Shown: positions 10,798 to 19,273 of the stretch, piece by piece
How positions within the stretch are numbered: the stretch's first letter is position 1
Layout of the letters: the number at the start of each line of letters is the position of its first letter
From: Streptomyces lucensis JCM 4490
GTDB taxonomy: Bacteria; Actinomycetota; Actinomycetes; Streptomycetales; Streptomycetaceae
Length of the DNA stretch: 64,000 nucleotides
Assembly: GCF_014650035.1 (NCBI RefSeq)
Contig: NZ_BMUE01000006.1
Span: 186,001-250,000 of the forward strand
Reading direction: 5' to 3'
Made by a program: the position numbers and the translations under genes
The notes under the pieces: model-generated
Told to the model about the DNA's origin: nothing
Databases searched by the model: none
What the model saw: the letters and a program-made list of their open reading frames with translations, nothing else

Positions 10798-11280
10798 ATG
10801 ACCGTCCGACCCGTGGTCAAGCGCACCGCCCGTGCCGTTCTCCTGGACGGTGACGACCTGATCCTGATCAAGCGCACCAAGCCCGGCGTCGATCCCTACT
10901 GGGTCACGCCCGGTGGCGGGGTCGAGCCCCGGGACTCCACCGTCGTGGACGCCCTGCATCGAGAGGTGTACGAGGAACTGGGGGCCAAGATCGCCGATGT
11001 GGTGCCGTGCTTCGTGGACACCGTCGAGCACATCGGCGAGGACGGCGGCGCCACCGGTGTGAAGGTGCAGCACTTCTTCGTCTGCCGGCTGGAGTCCATG
11101 GACCCGTCCCTGCGCCACGGCCCCGAAGTGGACGAGCCGGCGGGTGAGTACGAGATCGTCCGTATCCCGTTCACCCGTGTCGGCATCGCCTCCGTCCATC
11201 TCGTCCCGCTCTCGCTGCGCCACTACCTGGACGGCAATATCGAGGGGGTGCGCGCCATGCACGCTCCCGACCTCGGGTAG
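10798..11280 (+). CDS. NUDIX hydrolase
   Basis: A 160-residue single NUDIX domain. The box reads GGGVEP then REVYEELGAKI (about residues 39-61), so the R-E-x-x-E-E-x-G metal-binding core is intact. The first conserved Glu of the motif appears replaced by Ser in RDST. It probably hydrolyses a nucleoside diphosphate derivative or mRNA cap-like substrate. No Shine-Dalgarno is visible before ATG 10798, so leaderless initiation is possible; a parS-like site lies directly upstream. Confidence 0.87.
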   Translation: MTVRPVVKRTARAVLLDGDDLILIKRTKPGVDPYWVTPGGGVEPRDSTVVDALHREVYEELGAKIADVVPCFVDTVEHIGEDGGATGVKVQHFFVCRLESMDPSLRHGPEVDEPAGEYEIVRIPFTRVGIASVHLVPLSLRHYLDGNIEGVRAMHAPDLG

Positions 11281-11393
11281 CCCTGTTCCGAAGCTGCCGC
11301 GGGCTGGCGCACGGCTGCGGCATGGCGAAAAGCACGTGCGTTTGCATCGAAACAGGTGGACGCCGGGGGTCCCGGTCGGACAGCCTGACCTGC

Positions 11394-12257
11394 GTGCCTA
11401 CTCCTTCTCTCGCCGCTCTGCCCATCCGCCGTCTGACGCTGCGCGATCTCCCCGCGTGTGCCGACCTGTCCGAAGACAGGGGGTGGCCACGCGAAGAGCA
11501 CAAGTGGGGCTTCCTCCTCACGGCCGGAAAGGGCTTCGGCATCGACGACCCCGAGGGGGGCCTCGTGGCCGCGTGCGTCGTCACCGAGTACGGCTCCTGG
11601 GACCGGCTGGAACTGGCAGCCGTCGGCATGGTTCTGGTGGCCGCACGTCATGCCCGTCAGGGTGTCGGGCGTCGCCTGATGCGGCACGTCGTGTCCGCCA
11701 TGGGAACCACCCCGCTGACCCTTCACGCCACCCCGTACGGCCGTCCCCTCTACGAGGAACTGGGCTTCAAGGTGACCGGCCGGGCGGAAATGCTGACCGG
11801 CCTCTTCACCGGTGAGCCCGAGTCCGGGGTGGCGACACGCGCGGCGACCGCGGAGGACCTGCCCGCGATCCTGCGTCTGGACGAGGAGGTGTTCGGCGCC
11901 GACCGCACGCCCCTCATCACCCGGCTGCCCGCCTTCGCCGACCAGTTGCGGGTCGCCGAGGAGGACGGCCGGATCATCGGATACGCGGCCGCGTGGCCCA
12001 ACATGGACACCCATGTCGTCGGCCCGCTGATCGCCCGGGACACGGAGACCGCCAAGGCCCTCATCGCCTCGCTGGCCGCCCGTACCGACCGTCCGCTGCG
12101 CACCGACATCGACGTGCGTCACGAGGAACTGCTGGCGTGGGTGAAGGCGCGGGGACTGGCGTCCGTGACGTTCAACGCCGTGATGACCTACGGCGTCCCC
12201 GACCTTCCCGGGGACTGGACGCGTCGGTTCGCCCCGCTCACCGTGGCCGCGGGCTGA
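11394..12257 (+). CDS. Tandem GNAT N-acetyltransferase
   Basis: The product has an N-terminal GNAT domain with the acetyl-CoA loop R-x-x-G-V-G-R-R-L (around residues 90-97) followed by Y-x-x-L-G-F. A second acetyltransferase-like half (about 140-285) lacks such a clear loop. This layout resembles YitI/DUF1861-type tandem proteins. GTG 11394 starts just before the conserved part; ATG 11322 in frame is an alternative. Neither has a strong ribosome-binding site. The substrate is unknown. Confidence 0.8.
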   Translation: MPTPSLAALPIRRLTLRDLPACADLSEDRGWPREEHKWGFLLTAGKGFGIDDPEGGLVAACVVTEYGSWDRLELAAVGMVLVAARHARQGVGRRLMRHVVSAMGTTPLTLHATPYGRPLYEELGFKVTGRAEMLTGLFTGEPESGVATRAATAEDLPAILRLDEEVFGADRTPLITRLPAFADQLRVAEEDGRIIGYAAAWPNMDTHVVGPLIARDTETAKALIASLAARTDRPLRTDIDVRHEELLAWVKARGLASVTFNAVMTYGVPDLPGDWTRRFAPLTVAAG

Positions 12258-12270
12258 ATCCTGGCACGCG

Positions 12271-12309
12271 AACGCCGGCCCCGCCGCCGCGAGCTGTGGG
12301 ACCGGCGTT
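12271..12309. terminator. Bidirectional hairpin between convergent genes
   Basis: AACGCCGG (12271-12278) pairs with CCGGCGTT (12302-12309), extended imperfectly by CCCC/GGG. It lies between the GNAT and GlcG-like genes, which face each other. Confidence 0.55.
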
Positions 12310-12331
12310 GTCGGTCCGGCCGGCCGTGGGA

Positions 12332-12751
12332 TCAGGCGAGCGCCCTCACCGCCGTGGTGGCGAAGCCGTGGTCCTGCTGCGGCGCGCCGCCACCGACGCC
12401 GAGCGAACCGATCAGCCGACCGTCGCGGTGGACGGGGACACCGCCCGCGATGAACAGCAGGGGCCGGTCGAGGGCCGTGGGCAACGTGTGGAAGAGGCCG
12501 CCCGGCTGTACGGCGTCGACCAGATCGGCGGTGGGCGCGTTCAGCTGGAGAGCCGTGTAGGCCTTGCGGGTGCTGGTCTCGCCGGAGATCAGTACGGCCC
12601 GGTCGTCCCGTCGGAAGGCGAGCAGATGCCCGCCCGCGTCGAGGACGGTGACGCTGACGGTGACTCCGGCGTCCTCGGCCGCACTGCGAGCCGTGGCGAC
12701 GAGCAGCTCGGCGTCCTCGATGGTCAGCGGGGCGACGGCGGTGGTGCTCAT
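12332..12751 (-). CDS. GlcG/HbpS-type (DUF336) protein
   Basis: A 139-residue cytosolic protein of the GlcG/HbpS family. The first half contains A-G-V-x-V-S-V-x-V-L-D-A-G-G, the middle T-R-K-A-Y-T-A-L, and the end GGVP-x6-G-x-L-I-G-S-L-G-V-G-G-G. Family members bind heme or cobalamin or act next to glycolate and propanediol genes; no signal peptide is present, unlike extracellular HbpS. It is downstream of the MFS gene on the same strand (85-base gap), so they may form a unit. Confidence 0.8.
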   Translation of the reverse strand: MSTTAVAPLTIEDAELLVATARSAAEDAGVTVSVTVLDAGGHLLAFRRDDRAVLISGETSTRKAYTALQLNAPTADLVDAVQPGGLFHTLPTALDRPLLFIAGGVPVHRDGRLIGSLGVGGGAPQQDHGFATTAVRALA

Positions 12752-12836
12752 GGGCTTTCTCCTCGGTGGGGGTGAGCGGGTGCTTGCCGTACCGGGGCGT
12801 CCCCGGGTACGGGTGTCTGCGGGGTGAGCCGGGGGC

Positions 12837-14045
12837 TCAGTGGGGGACGGCGGTCCGCTGCCCGGCAGGCGTCACGGAAGGGGTCGCGGCACCGCGCGCG
12901 CTGTCACGGCGCTCCAGGGCCGCCGAGAGGACGGCGAGGGCCAGGGCGGCCGCGGCGAGGGCGGCGCCGACCCAGTTGGGCGCGGTGTAGCCGAGGCCGG
13001 ATGCGATCACCATGCCGCCGAGCCATGCGGAGAGGGCGTTGCCCAGGTTGAAGGCTCCGATGTTCACGGCGGAGGCGAGCGTCGGGGCGCCGTGCGCCTG
13101 GTCGAGCACCCGCTTCTGCAGCGGCGGGACGGTGGCGAAACCCAAGGCGCCGATCAGGGCGATGGTCACCGCAGCCGCGATCTTGTTGTGGGCGGTCAGT
13201 GTGAAGAGCGCCAGGACCACGGCCAGGGCGCCGAGGGAGACGTAGAGCATCGGCATCAGGGCGCGGTCGGCGAACTCGCCGCCGAGGAGGTTGCCGCCGA
13301 CCATGCCGAGTCCGAACAGCACCAGCAGCCAAGTGACCGAGCCGTCGGCGAAGCCGGCGACGTGGGTCATCATCGGCGCTATGTAGGTGATGGCAGCGAA
13401 GACACCACCGAAGCCGAGCACGGTCATCGCCATGGCGAGCAGGACCTGGGCGTTCTTGAACGCGGCCAGCTCGTGCCGCAGGTGCACGCCTTCGGACCGC
13501 GGCATCTCGGGCACCAGTCTGGCGATGCCGATGAGCCCGACGACGCCGAGGGCGGCGACGATGCCGAAGGTGACGCGCCAGCCGACGTCCTGGCCGATGA
13601 GGGTGCCCAGCGGGACACCGATGACGTTGGCGACGGTCAGGCCGGTGAACATCATGGCGATGGCGCCGGCCTTCTTGTGGGGCGCGACCAGCTCGGCCGC
13701 CACGACCGAGCCGATGCCGAAGAAGGCTCCGTGGGCGAGCGAGGCGACCACCCGTCCGATGAGCATCACGGCGAAGGCGGGGGCCACCGCGGAGAGCAGG
13801 TTTCCGGCGATGAACAGTCCCATCAGCAGCATGAGCATCCGCTTGCGGGAGACCTTGGTGCCGAGCACCGTCATCAGCGGGGCGCCGATGACCACGCCGA
13901 GTGCGTAGCCGGTGACGAGCAGGCCCGCCGTGGGGATGGAGACCCCGAACTCGGCCGCGACCTCGGGCAGCAAGCCCATGACCACGAACTCGGTCGTTCC
14001 GATCCCGAAGGCCCCGATCGCGAGGGCCAGAAGCGCGAGAGGCAT
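12837..14045 (-). CDS. MFS transporter, DHA1 (AraJ-like) drug or sugar efflux
   Basis: 402 residues with about 12 predicted membrane helices. The N-terminus LALLALAIGAFGIGTTEFVVMGLLPE and the following GYALGVVIGAPL region are typical of the DHA1 AraJ/chloramphenicol-efflux group. ATG 14045 is chosen because GGAAGG lies upstream and the longer frame adds a polar, non-conserved head. It is divergent from a MarR gene, the classical arrangement for efflux controlled by its own regulator. Confidence 0.88.
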   Translation of the reverse strand: MPLALLALAIGAFGIGTTEFVVMGLLPEVAAEFGVSIPTAGLLVTGYALGVVIGAPLMTVLGTKVSRKRMLMLLMGLFIAGNLLSAVAPAFAVMLIGRVVASLAHGAFFGIGSVVAAELVAPHKKAGAIAMMFTGLTVANVIGVPLGTLIGQDVGWRVTFGIVAALGVVGLIGIARLVPEMPRSEGVHLRHELAAFKNAQVLLAMAMTVLGFGGVFAAITYIAPMMTHVAGFADGSVTWLLVLFGLGMVGGNLLGGEFADRALMPMLYVSLGALAVVLALFTLTAHNKIAAAVTIALIGALGFATVPPLQKRVLDQAHGAPTLASAVNIGAFNLGNALSAWLGGMVIASGLGYTAPNWVGAALAAAALALAVLSAALERRDSARGAATPSVTPAGQRTAVPH

Positions 14046-14186
14046 GTGGGGACACCTTCCCAGACGATTGCATGAGCGCTTTGCGTGCTTCGACAATAGT
14101 TGCAGACGCTGGTTAATTGCAAACGCGGGCTATTGCGGGATTGCTCTACCCTTGTGTGCAGCCGCTCCGGGACGGAGGAGAAAGCC
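14046..14186. promoter_or_regulatory. Divergent MFS/marR promoter region with repeated TTGCARACG
   Basis: Two direct copies, TTGCAGACG (14100-14108) and TTGCAAACG (14117-14125), lie 17 bases apart and within an outer dyad CAATAG (14094-14099)/CTATTG (14130-14135). This is a plausible MarR operator covering both promoters; it is inferred from position and symmetry only. Confidence 0.5.
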
Positions 14187-14645
14187 ATGACAGCGACGGA
14201 CCCCGCACTCACCGCCCTTGCCCAGGGCTGGTGCGCTCTCTCTGCGCTGCACGGGAGGATCGAGGCGCGCATCGAGCGCGCCCTGCAGACGAAGCACGAT
14301 CTGAGCGTGCGCGAGTACTCCTTGCTCGACGTACTCAGCAGGCAGCACGACGGCGAGGGCGGACACCTGCAGATGAAGCAGGTCGCCGACGCGGTCGTCC
14401 TCAGCCAGAGCGCCACCACGCGCCTGGTGACCCGCCTGGAGGACCGCGGCCTGCTGGAGCGCTACCTGTGCCCCACCGATCGGCGAGGCATCTACACCAA
14501 TGTGACCGAGGCGGGCCTGCGGCTGCTGGAGGAGGCGCGGCCCACCAATGACGCCGCCCTGCGGGAGGCCCTGGACGAGGCCTCCCGGAGCACCGAACTG
14601 GCGCCGCTGGTCAGGGCCGTGAAGTCGCTGAACGTGCCCGCGTAG
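14187..14645 (+). CDS. MarR-family transcriptional regulator
   Basis: 152 residues with the MarR winged helix: LQMKQVADAVVLSQSATTRLVTRLEDRGLLER, then the wing CPTDRRGIYTNVTEAG. ATG 14187 has a GGAGGAG site. It is divergent from the MFS efflux gene and most likely represses it and itself, with release by a small-molecule ligand. Confidence 0.92.
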   Translation: MTATDPALTALAQGWCALSALHGRIEARIERALQTKHDLSVREYSLLDVLSRQHDGEGGHLQMKQVADAVVLSQSATTRLVTRLEDRGLLERYLCPTDRRGIYTNVTEAGLRLLEEARPTNDAALREALDEASRSTELAPLVRAVKSLNVPA

Positions 14646-14655
14646 GGTGCGGGGC

Positions 14656-15108
14656 ATGGGAGATCTTGAAATACGTGACGCCACCGCCGCTGACCTTCCG
14701 GCGATCGTCGCGATGCTCGCAGACGACCCGCTGGGCGCCCAGCGGGAGTCACTTCACGACCTGACTCCGTACCGAACCGCGCTTCAGCACCTGGAAGCGG
14801 ACCCGAACCAGCACCTCGTCGTCGCCGTACGCGAAGGCCGCGTCATCGGCACCCTTCAGCTCACCGTCATTCCGGGACTTTCTCATCGAGGGGCGACCCG
14901 TGCGCTCATCGAAGCCGTGCGTATCCACGCCGACGAGCGGGGTGGCGGGCTGGGCAGCCGGCTCATCGAGTGGGCGATCGGCACATCCCGGGACCTCGGC
15001 TGCCGGATGGTGCAGCTGACATCCGACAAGACCCGCACCGATGCCCACCGATTCTACGAGCGGTTGGGGTTCACTGCTTCACACGAGGGCTTCAAATTGC
15101 GGCTCTGA
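14656..15108 (+). CDS. GNAT N-acetyltransferase
   Basis: A 150-residue single GNAT domain. The acetyl-CoA loop is RGGGLGSRLIEWAI (about residues 94-108), followed by LGCRMVQLTSDKTRTDAHRFYERLGF, the usual motif A and B layout. ATG 14656 (MGDLEIRDAT) fits the family better than GTG 14647 and follows a GGGTGCGGGG stretch. It starts ten bases after marR and may be co-transcribed. Its stop is followed by the parS-centred palindrome at 15129. Confidence 0.87.
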   Translation: MGDLEIRDATAADLPAIVAMLADDPLGAQRESLHDLTPYRTALQHLEADPNQHLVVAVREGRVIGTLQLTVIPGLSHRGATRALIEAVRIHADERGGGLGSRLIEWAIGTSRDLGCRMVQLTSDKTRTDAHRFYERLGFTASHEGFKLRL

Positions 15109-15128
15109 CAGCTTCCCGAGGCCGATCG

Positions 15129-15164
15129 CCAGGCGGTGTGTTTCACGTGAAACACACCGCCTGG
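15129..15164. terminator. 36-bp perfect palindrome with parS at its centre
   Basis: CCAGGCGGTGT, then the 14-bp parS GTTTCACGTGAAAC (15140-15153), then ACACCGCCTGG. It sits between the convergent GNAT and serine-hydrolase genes, so its RNA can form a long hairpin and act as a terminator on both strands while the DNA is a ParB site. Confidence 0.75.
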
Positions 15165-15174
15165 TGCCTACGGG

Positions 15175-16560
15175 CTAGCGAATGCCCCGCCATCCTTCGG
15201 GATCCACTCCGCCGGGTACGGGAGCACCGGTGTCGTACGGCTGCCGTGTGAAGACGAACGAGCCGAGGTCGAGGTGGCTCAGGGAACCGTCCTGGCGTCG
15301 CACAGGCCGCAGCAGTTCTCCGGCGTAGTAGCCCTCCAGCCCCGTCCAGGTGCCGTCCCCGTTCGAGCGGAAGCGGGCACGACGTCCGGCACCGGTCAGC
15401 GGTCCCAGCGCGACAAGCCCGTCGGCGCTCACCCGCAGGCCGAAGGCTTGAGTCCCCCAGTACCACTGCCCCGCCAGCTCAAGGACCGCCGGATCCACCT
15501 CGCGCAGCGGATGCCACGGTTCGGGGATCCGGGGTTCCGCGTCGGCGACGATCCGCACGAGGTCAGCGCCCACCGCGCCCAGCAGCGGCCCACTGGTGCA
15601 GTTGGCGAGCACCACCGCGGCCACGTCGTCCTCGATGCCGATGGTGAGGTTCGCCAGAAAGCCCGGCAGCGAACCGGAATGCCCGACGAGCAACCGGCCG
15701 TCGCGGCGCTGGATCTGCATACCCAGGCCGTAGCTGGTCCCGTCCACCACGTCCGCGGCCTCGGCGGGTGCCGCGGGGGTCCGCATCTCGCGTACTGACT
15801 CCGAGCTCAGCACCCGGTCGTCGCCCCGGGCCAGGAACGCGGCGAACCGTGCCAGGTCCCCCGTGGTCGACCAGAGCTGCCCGGCCGGTGCCATCAGGCC
15901 GAGGTCCTCCAGCGGCTCGGGCAGCATGGCGTCGGCCCATGGGTGCACCGCCCATCCGCCCGCGTGCGGCGACTGCGGCCGCGTGCTCGTCCGGTGCAGG
16001 CCCAGCGGCTCGAGAATCTCGCTGCGCAGCACCTCTTCCCAGGGAGCGTCACGCAGCTTCTCCACCAGCGCGCCGAGCACCGTATAGCCCGGGTTGGAAT
16101 AGTGGTGCCGGCGGCCCACGGGATGAAGCAGCGGCTCCTCACCGAGCACGTCGCTCAGCTCCGGCCGCAGGGAACCGGGGGTCCGTTCCCACCAGGGCGC
16201 CGGCGACTCGGCCGCCAGACCGGCGGTGTGGGCGAGCAGTTGGGCGATGGTCGCCTCTCCCGCACCGGTGCCCGGCAGATGCTTCTCCAGCGCATCAGCG
16301 AGATCGAGCAGTCCCTCGTCGCGCAGACGCATCACCAGTACGGCGGTGAAGGTCTTGGTGATGGAGCCGACCCTGTACTGCACGTTCTCGTCCGGCCCAT
16401 GCCCCTCTACCGAGGTGCGCGCGCCGTGCCACACGGCCCGTCCGTCCCGTACCACGGCGGCGACGAGCGACGGCGCCCGCCCTTCGGCCTGCGCGACCGC
16501 GATCCGGTGCAACAGGGCACGTCGGGTGCCGGGGAGCAGTGCTTCCTGCGATGTCGTCAT
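15175..16560 (-). CDS. Serine hydrolase, beta-lactamase class C / esterase family
   Basis: 461 residues. The active-site S-x-x-K is S66-I-T-K69, the Y-x-N motif is Y154-S-N156 and the third motif is H294-S-G (the HxG/KTG position). An additional C-terminal domain (about 355-461) resembles the lipocalin-like tail of ClbP/EstB-type proteins. There is no signal peptide, so a cytosolic esterase or peptidase role is more likely than antibiotic resistance. Confidence 0.88.
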   Translation of the reverse strand: MTTSQEALLPGTRRALLHRIAVAQAEGRAPSLVAAVVRDGRAVWHGARTSVEGHGPDENVQYRVGSITKTFTAVLVMRLRDEGLLDLADALEKHLPGTGAGEATIAQLLAHTAGLAAESPAPWWERTPGSLRPELSDVLGEEPLLHPVGRRHHYSNPGYTVLGALVEKLRDAPWEEVLRSEILEPLGLHRTSTRPQSPHAGGWAVHPWADAMLPEPLEDLGLMAPAGQLWSTTGDLARFAAFLARGDDRVLSSESVREMRTPAAPAEAADVVDGTSYGLGMQIQRRDGRLLVGHSGSLPGFLANLTIGIEDDVAAVVLANCTSGPLLGAVGADLVRIVADAEPRIPEPWHPLREVDPAVLELAGQWYWGTQAFGLRVSADGLVALGPLTGAGRRARFRSNGDGTWTGLEGYYAGELLRPVRRQDGSLSHLDLGSFVFTRQPYDTGAPVPGGVDPEGWRGIR

Positions 16561-16641
16561 GGGCCCAGTTCACCGGCTGCCGCGACGGACGTCGAATGCA
16601 TTTGCCTGCGTCGCTCCAACGCGTCAGCGCCGAAGCCGGTA

Positions 16642-17346
16642 TCACGGCCGTCCTTCTGCCGCACGCCCCCCTGAGATGCGGGCGTCGATGCCGTCGAGCA
16701 GGAAATCGAGGCCCATCCGGAAGGTCTGGTCGGCGTCCAGGTGTGCGGCATCGCGTACCACCGTGGCCAGCGCGGGCAATCGGCCGGTGGCGAAAGTCCG
16801 CTCCAGGTAGGGCCCGAGTGAGGCCTGCCAGCGCTTCTCGTCCATCCCGGTGGCCCGCTCGGCACGCCGCTCGGCGATCTCCCGGCGTACCGCGCCGATC
16901 ACGTACGCGTTGACCGCCGCGACCACCGGCATGACGGCGTCCACGTGGACGTCGCCCAGCGCGGACACCACGGCTTCCCCGCTGGCCAGCGCGTGCGGCC
17001 CGAGCTGGGGTCGGCCACCCAGCAGATCGGCGAGCCATTCGTGCTCGTGAGCGGCGTGCCGGGTGGCTTCGGCGAGGGACCGGAGCACCTCCCGCCAGGC
17101 GTCCCCGACCGGCCGGATCTCGGCGTAGGCGGCGTCGACCATCAGGTCGAGCAGCTCCTCCTTGCTGGCGATGTAGCCGTACAGCCGCATCGGACGGACG
17201 TCCAGTGCGGTGGCGACCTTGCGCAGCGAGACCGCGTCCAGGCCGTCCGCGTCGGCCAGTCGGATCGCCGCTCGCACGATCCGCTCGCGGCTCAACGGGG
17301 CCGGCACGGGTCGATTCGGCGGCTCCGGCCTTTCCCACACCAACAT
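16642..17346 (-). CDS. TetR-family repressor
   Basis: A roughly 234-residue TetR protein with the HTH SRERIVRAAIRLADADG, then VSLRKVATALDVRPMRLYGYIASKEELLDLMVDAAY. The C-terminal half is of the TetR_C type found beside oxidoreductases. ATG 17346 is chosen; upstream in-frame starts would run through the operator. It is divergent from the TetX-like gene and its likely operators lie in the 70 bases between them. Confidence 0.92.
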   Translation of the reverse strand: MLVWERPEPPNRPVPAPLSRERIVRAAIRLADADGLDAVSLRKVATALDVRPMRLYGYIASKEELLDLMVDAAYAEIRPVGDAWREVLRSLAEATRHAAHEHEWLADLLGGRPQLGPHALASGEAVVSALGDVHVDAVMPVVAAVNAYVIGAVRREIAERRAERATGMDEKRWQASLGPYLERTFATGRLPALATVVRDAAHLDADQTFRMGLDFLLDGIDARISGGRAAEGRP

Positions 17347-17371
17347 GCCGCTCACAATACTCCGCATCGAG

Positions 17372-17403
17372 CGATACAGTGTATCGACCGATACGCCGTA
17401 TCG
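17372..17403. promoter_or_regulatory. Twin TetR operators CGATAC-N3-GTATCG
   Basis: Two 15-bp inverted repeats occur side by side: CGATACAGTGTATCG (17372-17386) and CGATACGCCGTATCG (17389-17403), with centres 17 bases apart. They occupy the space between the divergent TetR and monooxygenase starts, so one repressor should shut both genes. Confidence 0.88.
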
Positions 17404-17416
17404 AAGGGAAGCGGCC

Positions 17417-18532
17417 ATGAGCATCGCCATCGTCGGAGCTGGCCTGGGCGGCCTGGCTCTCGCCCGCGTACTGCACGTGAACGGCATGGATTGCGTCGTG
17501 TACGAGCGCGACCCGTCGCGCGACGTCCGCGGCCAGGGCGGCATGCTCGACATCCACTCGGGGCAGCGAGCGCTGCGCGAGGCCGGTCTGGTCGACCAGT
17601 TCCATGCGATCGCCCGCGGCGAAGGTCAGGACATGCGGCTCCTCGAGCCGGACGGCACCCTGCTGTTGCAGGAGGACACACCGGAGGGGGCCCCGCTCGA
17701 ACGCCCCGAGGTGGACCGTGCCGATCTGCGGGACCTGCTGCTGGACTCCCTCCCCGAGCACACGGTGCGCTGGGGGCGCGCGTTCGAGTCCGCCGACACC
17801 GGTGTGCTGCGCTTCGCCGACGGCAGCAACGCGACGTACGACCTGCTGGTCGGCGCCGACGGCGCGAACTCCCGGGTCCGCGCACTGCTCACCGACGCCC
17901 GGCCTGCGCACATCGGCCAGAACGTCGTCGAACTCCGCATCGCGGACATCGACCGAACCCACCCCGATCTCGCGTCGATGGTCGGGCGCGGCAACTACTG
18001 GGTGCTCGGCAACGGGCGGTCCCTGGCGGCGCAGCGCAACGGCGACGGCTGTGTACGCATCGGCCTCAGCTTCTACAACACCGCCGAGGACTGGTTCGCC
18101 ACCAGCGGGATCCCGTTCGACGACCCGGCCGCCGTCCGGACGCGGCTCGTCGAGGAGTTCACCGGCTGGGACCCACGGTTCACCGCACTGATCGCGGCCT
18201 GCGACGACACGGTCGCGCCGCGGGCGATCACTGCTCTCCCGGTCGGCCTGACCTGGCCGCCGACGCCAGGCGTCACGCTGCTCGGCGACGCCGCACACCT
18301 GATGCCGCCGGTGGGGGAGGGCGCCAACATGGCCTTGCTCGACGGGGCCCTGCTCGGCCTCGCGCTGGCGGCGCACCCGGACGACTTTCCCGCCGCGGTC
18401 GAGGCGTACGAACGCGAGATGTTCGAGCGCACCAGCGCGGCCGCCCGGATGTCCGCGGACATGCAGGAACTGCTGATGTCGCCGGACGCCGCCCGGAGGA
18501 TACTCGCGTTCTTCCGGCCCGACGGAGTCTGA
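17417..18532 (+). CDS. FAD-dependent monooxygenase, TetX-like
   Basis: 371 residues of the PHBH/TetX class. The FAD-binding G-x-G-x-x-G is at residues 7-12, the D-G motif appears as GADGANSRVR (about 150-159) and the GD motif as GDAAHLMPPVGEGAN (about 288-302). It should hydroxylate an aromatic or polyketide substrate using NADPH and oxygen; a tetracycline-inactivating role is possible but not shown. Control by the divergent TetR repressor suggests induction by its substrate. Confidence 0.9.
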   Translation: MSIAIVGAGLGGLALARVLHVNGMDCVVYERDPSRDVRGQGGMLDIHSGQRALREAGLVDQFHAIARGEGQDMRLLEPDGTLLLQEDTPEGAPLERPEVDRADLRDLLLDSLPEHTVRWGRAFESADTGVLRFADGSNATYDLLVGADGANSRVRALLTDARPAHIGQNVVELRIADIDRTHPDLASMVGRGNYWVLGNGRSLAAQRNGDGCVRIGLSFYNTAEDWFATSGIPFDDPAAVRTRLVEEFTGWDPRFTALIAACDDTVAPRAITALPVGLTWPPTPGVTLLGDAAHLMPPVGEGANMALLDGALLGLALAAHPDDFPAAVEAYEREMFERTSAAARMSADMQELLMSPDAARRILAFFRPDGV

Positions 18533-18725
18533 CAGCCCCATGACCGGTCGGCTCGGCCGCGGGGACCGGGCTCGATGGCCCGCGCGGCCGGCGTCGGAAC
18601 AGGACGTGCAGGTTCTCACCGCTCGTGACATCTGCCCATGCCGTGACCTGAGGTTTCTCTGGTTGTCTCACGGCTTGGCCGGAGCGTTCTGTCTCACGGC
18701 CGTGTCATTTCCTCTGCGGCGGTGT

Positions 18726-18751
18726 GGGGCCGACGGCATCCCGCCGGCCCC
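18726..18751. terminator. Hairpin between monooxygenase and GNAT genes
   Basis: GGGGCCGACGG (18726-18736) pairs, with one mismatch, with CCGCCGGCCCC (18741-18751). The flanking genes converge. Confidence 0.5.
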
Positions 18752-18757
18752 AAGGAA

Positions 18758-19273
18758 TCACCGTTCGTGGTGGGCCGGCTTCGTGATCCTGAAGCGGGCC
18801 GTGTTTTCCTCAGTGGCCCATCGGCGGAAGCCGGCCTTCTCCAGGACGCGGACGGAGGCCGGGTTCGACAGCTCCACGTTGGCGAACACGGTATGGACGC
18901 CGGGGGCGGTGAGGGCGAACTCGGCGAGGGCCCGGGCGGCCTCGGGGGCATAGCCCAGACCGCGGCGGGACGCCACGATGCCGTATCCGATTTCGAGGGT
19001 TCCCTCGCTGGGCGGCCAGAACAGGCCGATCGAGCCCACGACCAGGCCGCTGTCGCGCTCGATGATCAGCCGGTGGCCGTGCTCGCCGAGCCAGGCGGGG
19101 AACTGGCCGAAGAGGCCCGCGACGACGCGGTCGCCTTCGGCGGGGAAGTCGTCCGCCCAGTCGGCCGACCTGGTGTTGTCGAGGACCGCGGTGGCTTCGG
19201 CCGCGGTCCAGGGCCGGAGAACGAGGCGGTCGGTGGTCAGCTGGATGTGGGCTGATGAAGTGGAGGAAGTCAC
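18758..19273 (-). CDS. GNAT N-acetyltransferase, RimJ/RimL-like
   Basis: 171 residues of the Acetyltransf_3 type. It begins with the typical LTTDRLVLRPWTAAEA and has the acetyl-CoA loop RRGLGYAPEAARALAEFAL, then N-x-x-S-x-R-V-L-E-K-A-G-F. Start is GTG 19273 with AGGAA upstream. Members acetylate ribosomal protein N-termini or small amines; the substrate here is unknown. Confidence 0.88.
   Translation of the reverse strand: MTSSTSSAHIQLTTDRLVLRPWTAAEATAVLDNTRSADWADDFPAEGDRVVAGLFGQFPAWLGEHGHRLIIERDSGLVVGSIGLFWPPSEGTLEIGYGIVASRRGLGYAPEAARALAEFALTAPGVHTVFANVELSNPASVRVLEKAGFRRWATEENTARFRITKPAHHER

Noticed and set aside
15175..16560. True beta-lactamase resistance gene
   Set aside because: No signal peptide and an extra C-terminal domain suggest an esterase or peptidase rather than a periplasmic or secreted beta-lactamase.
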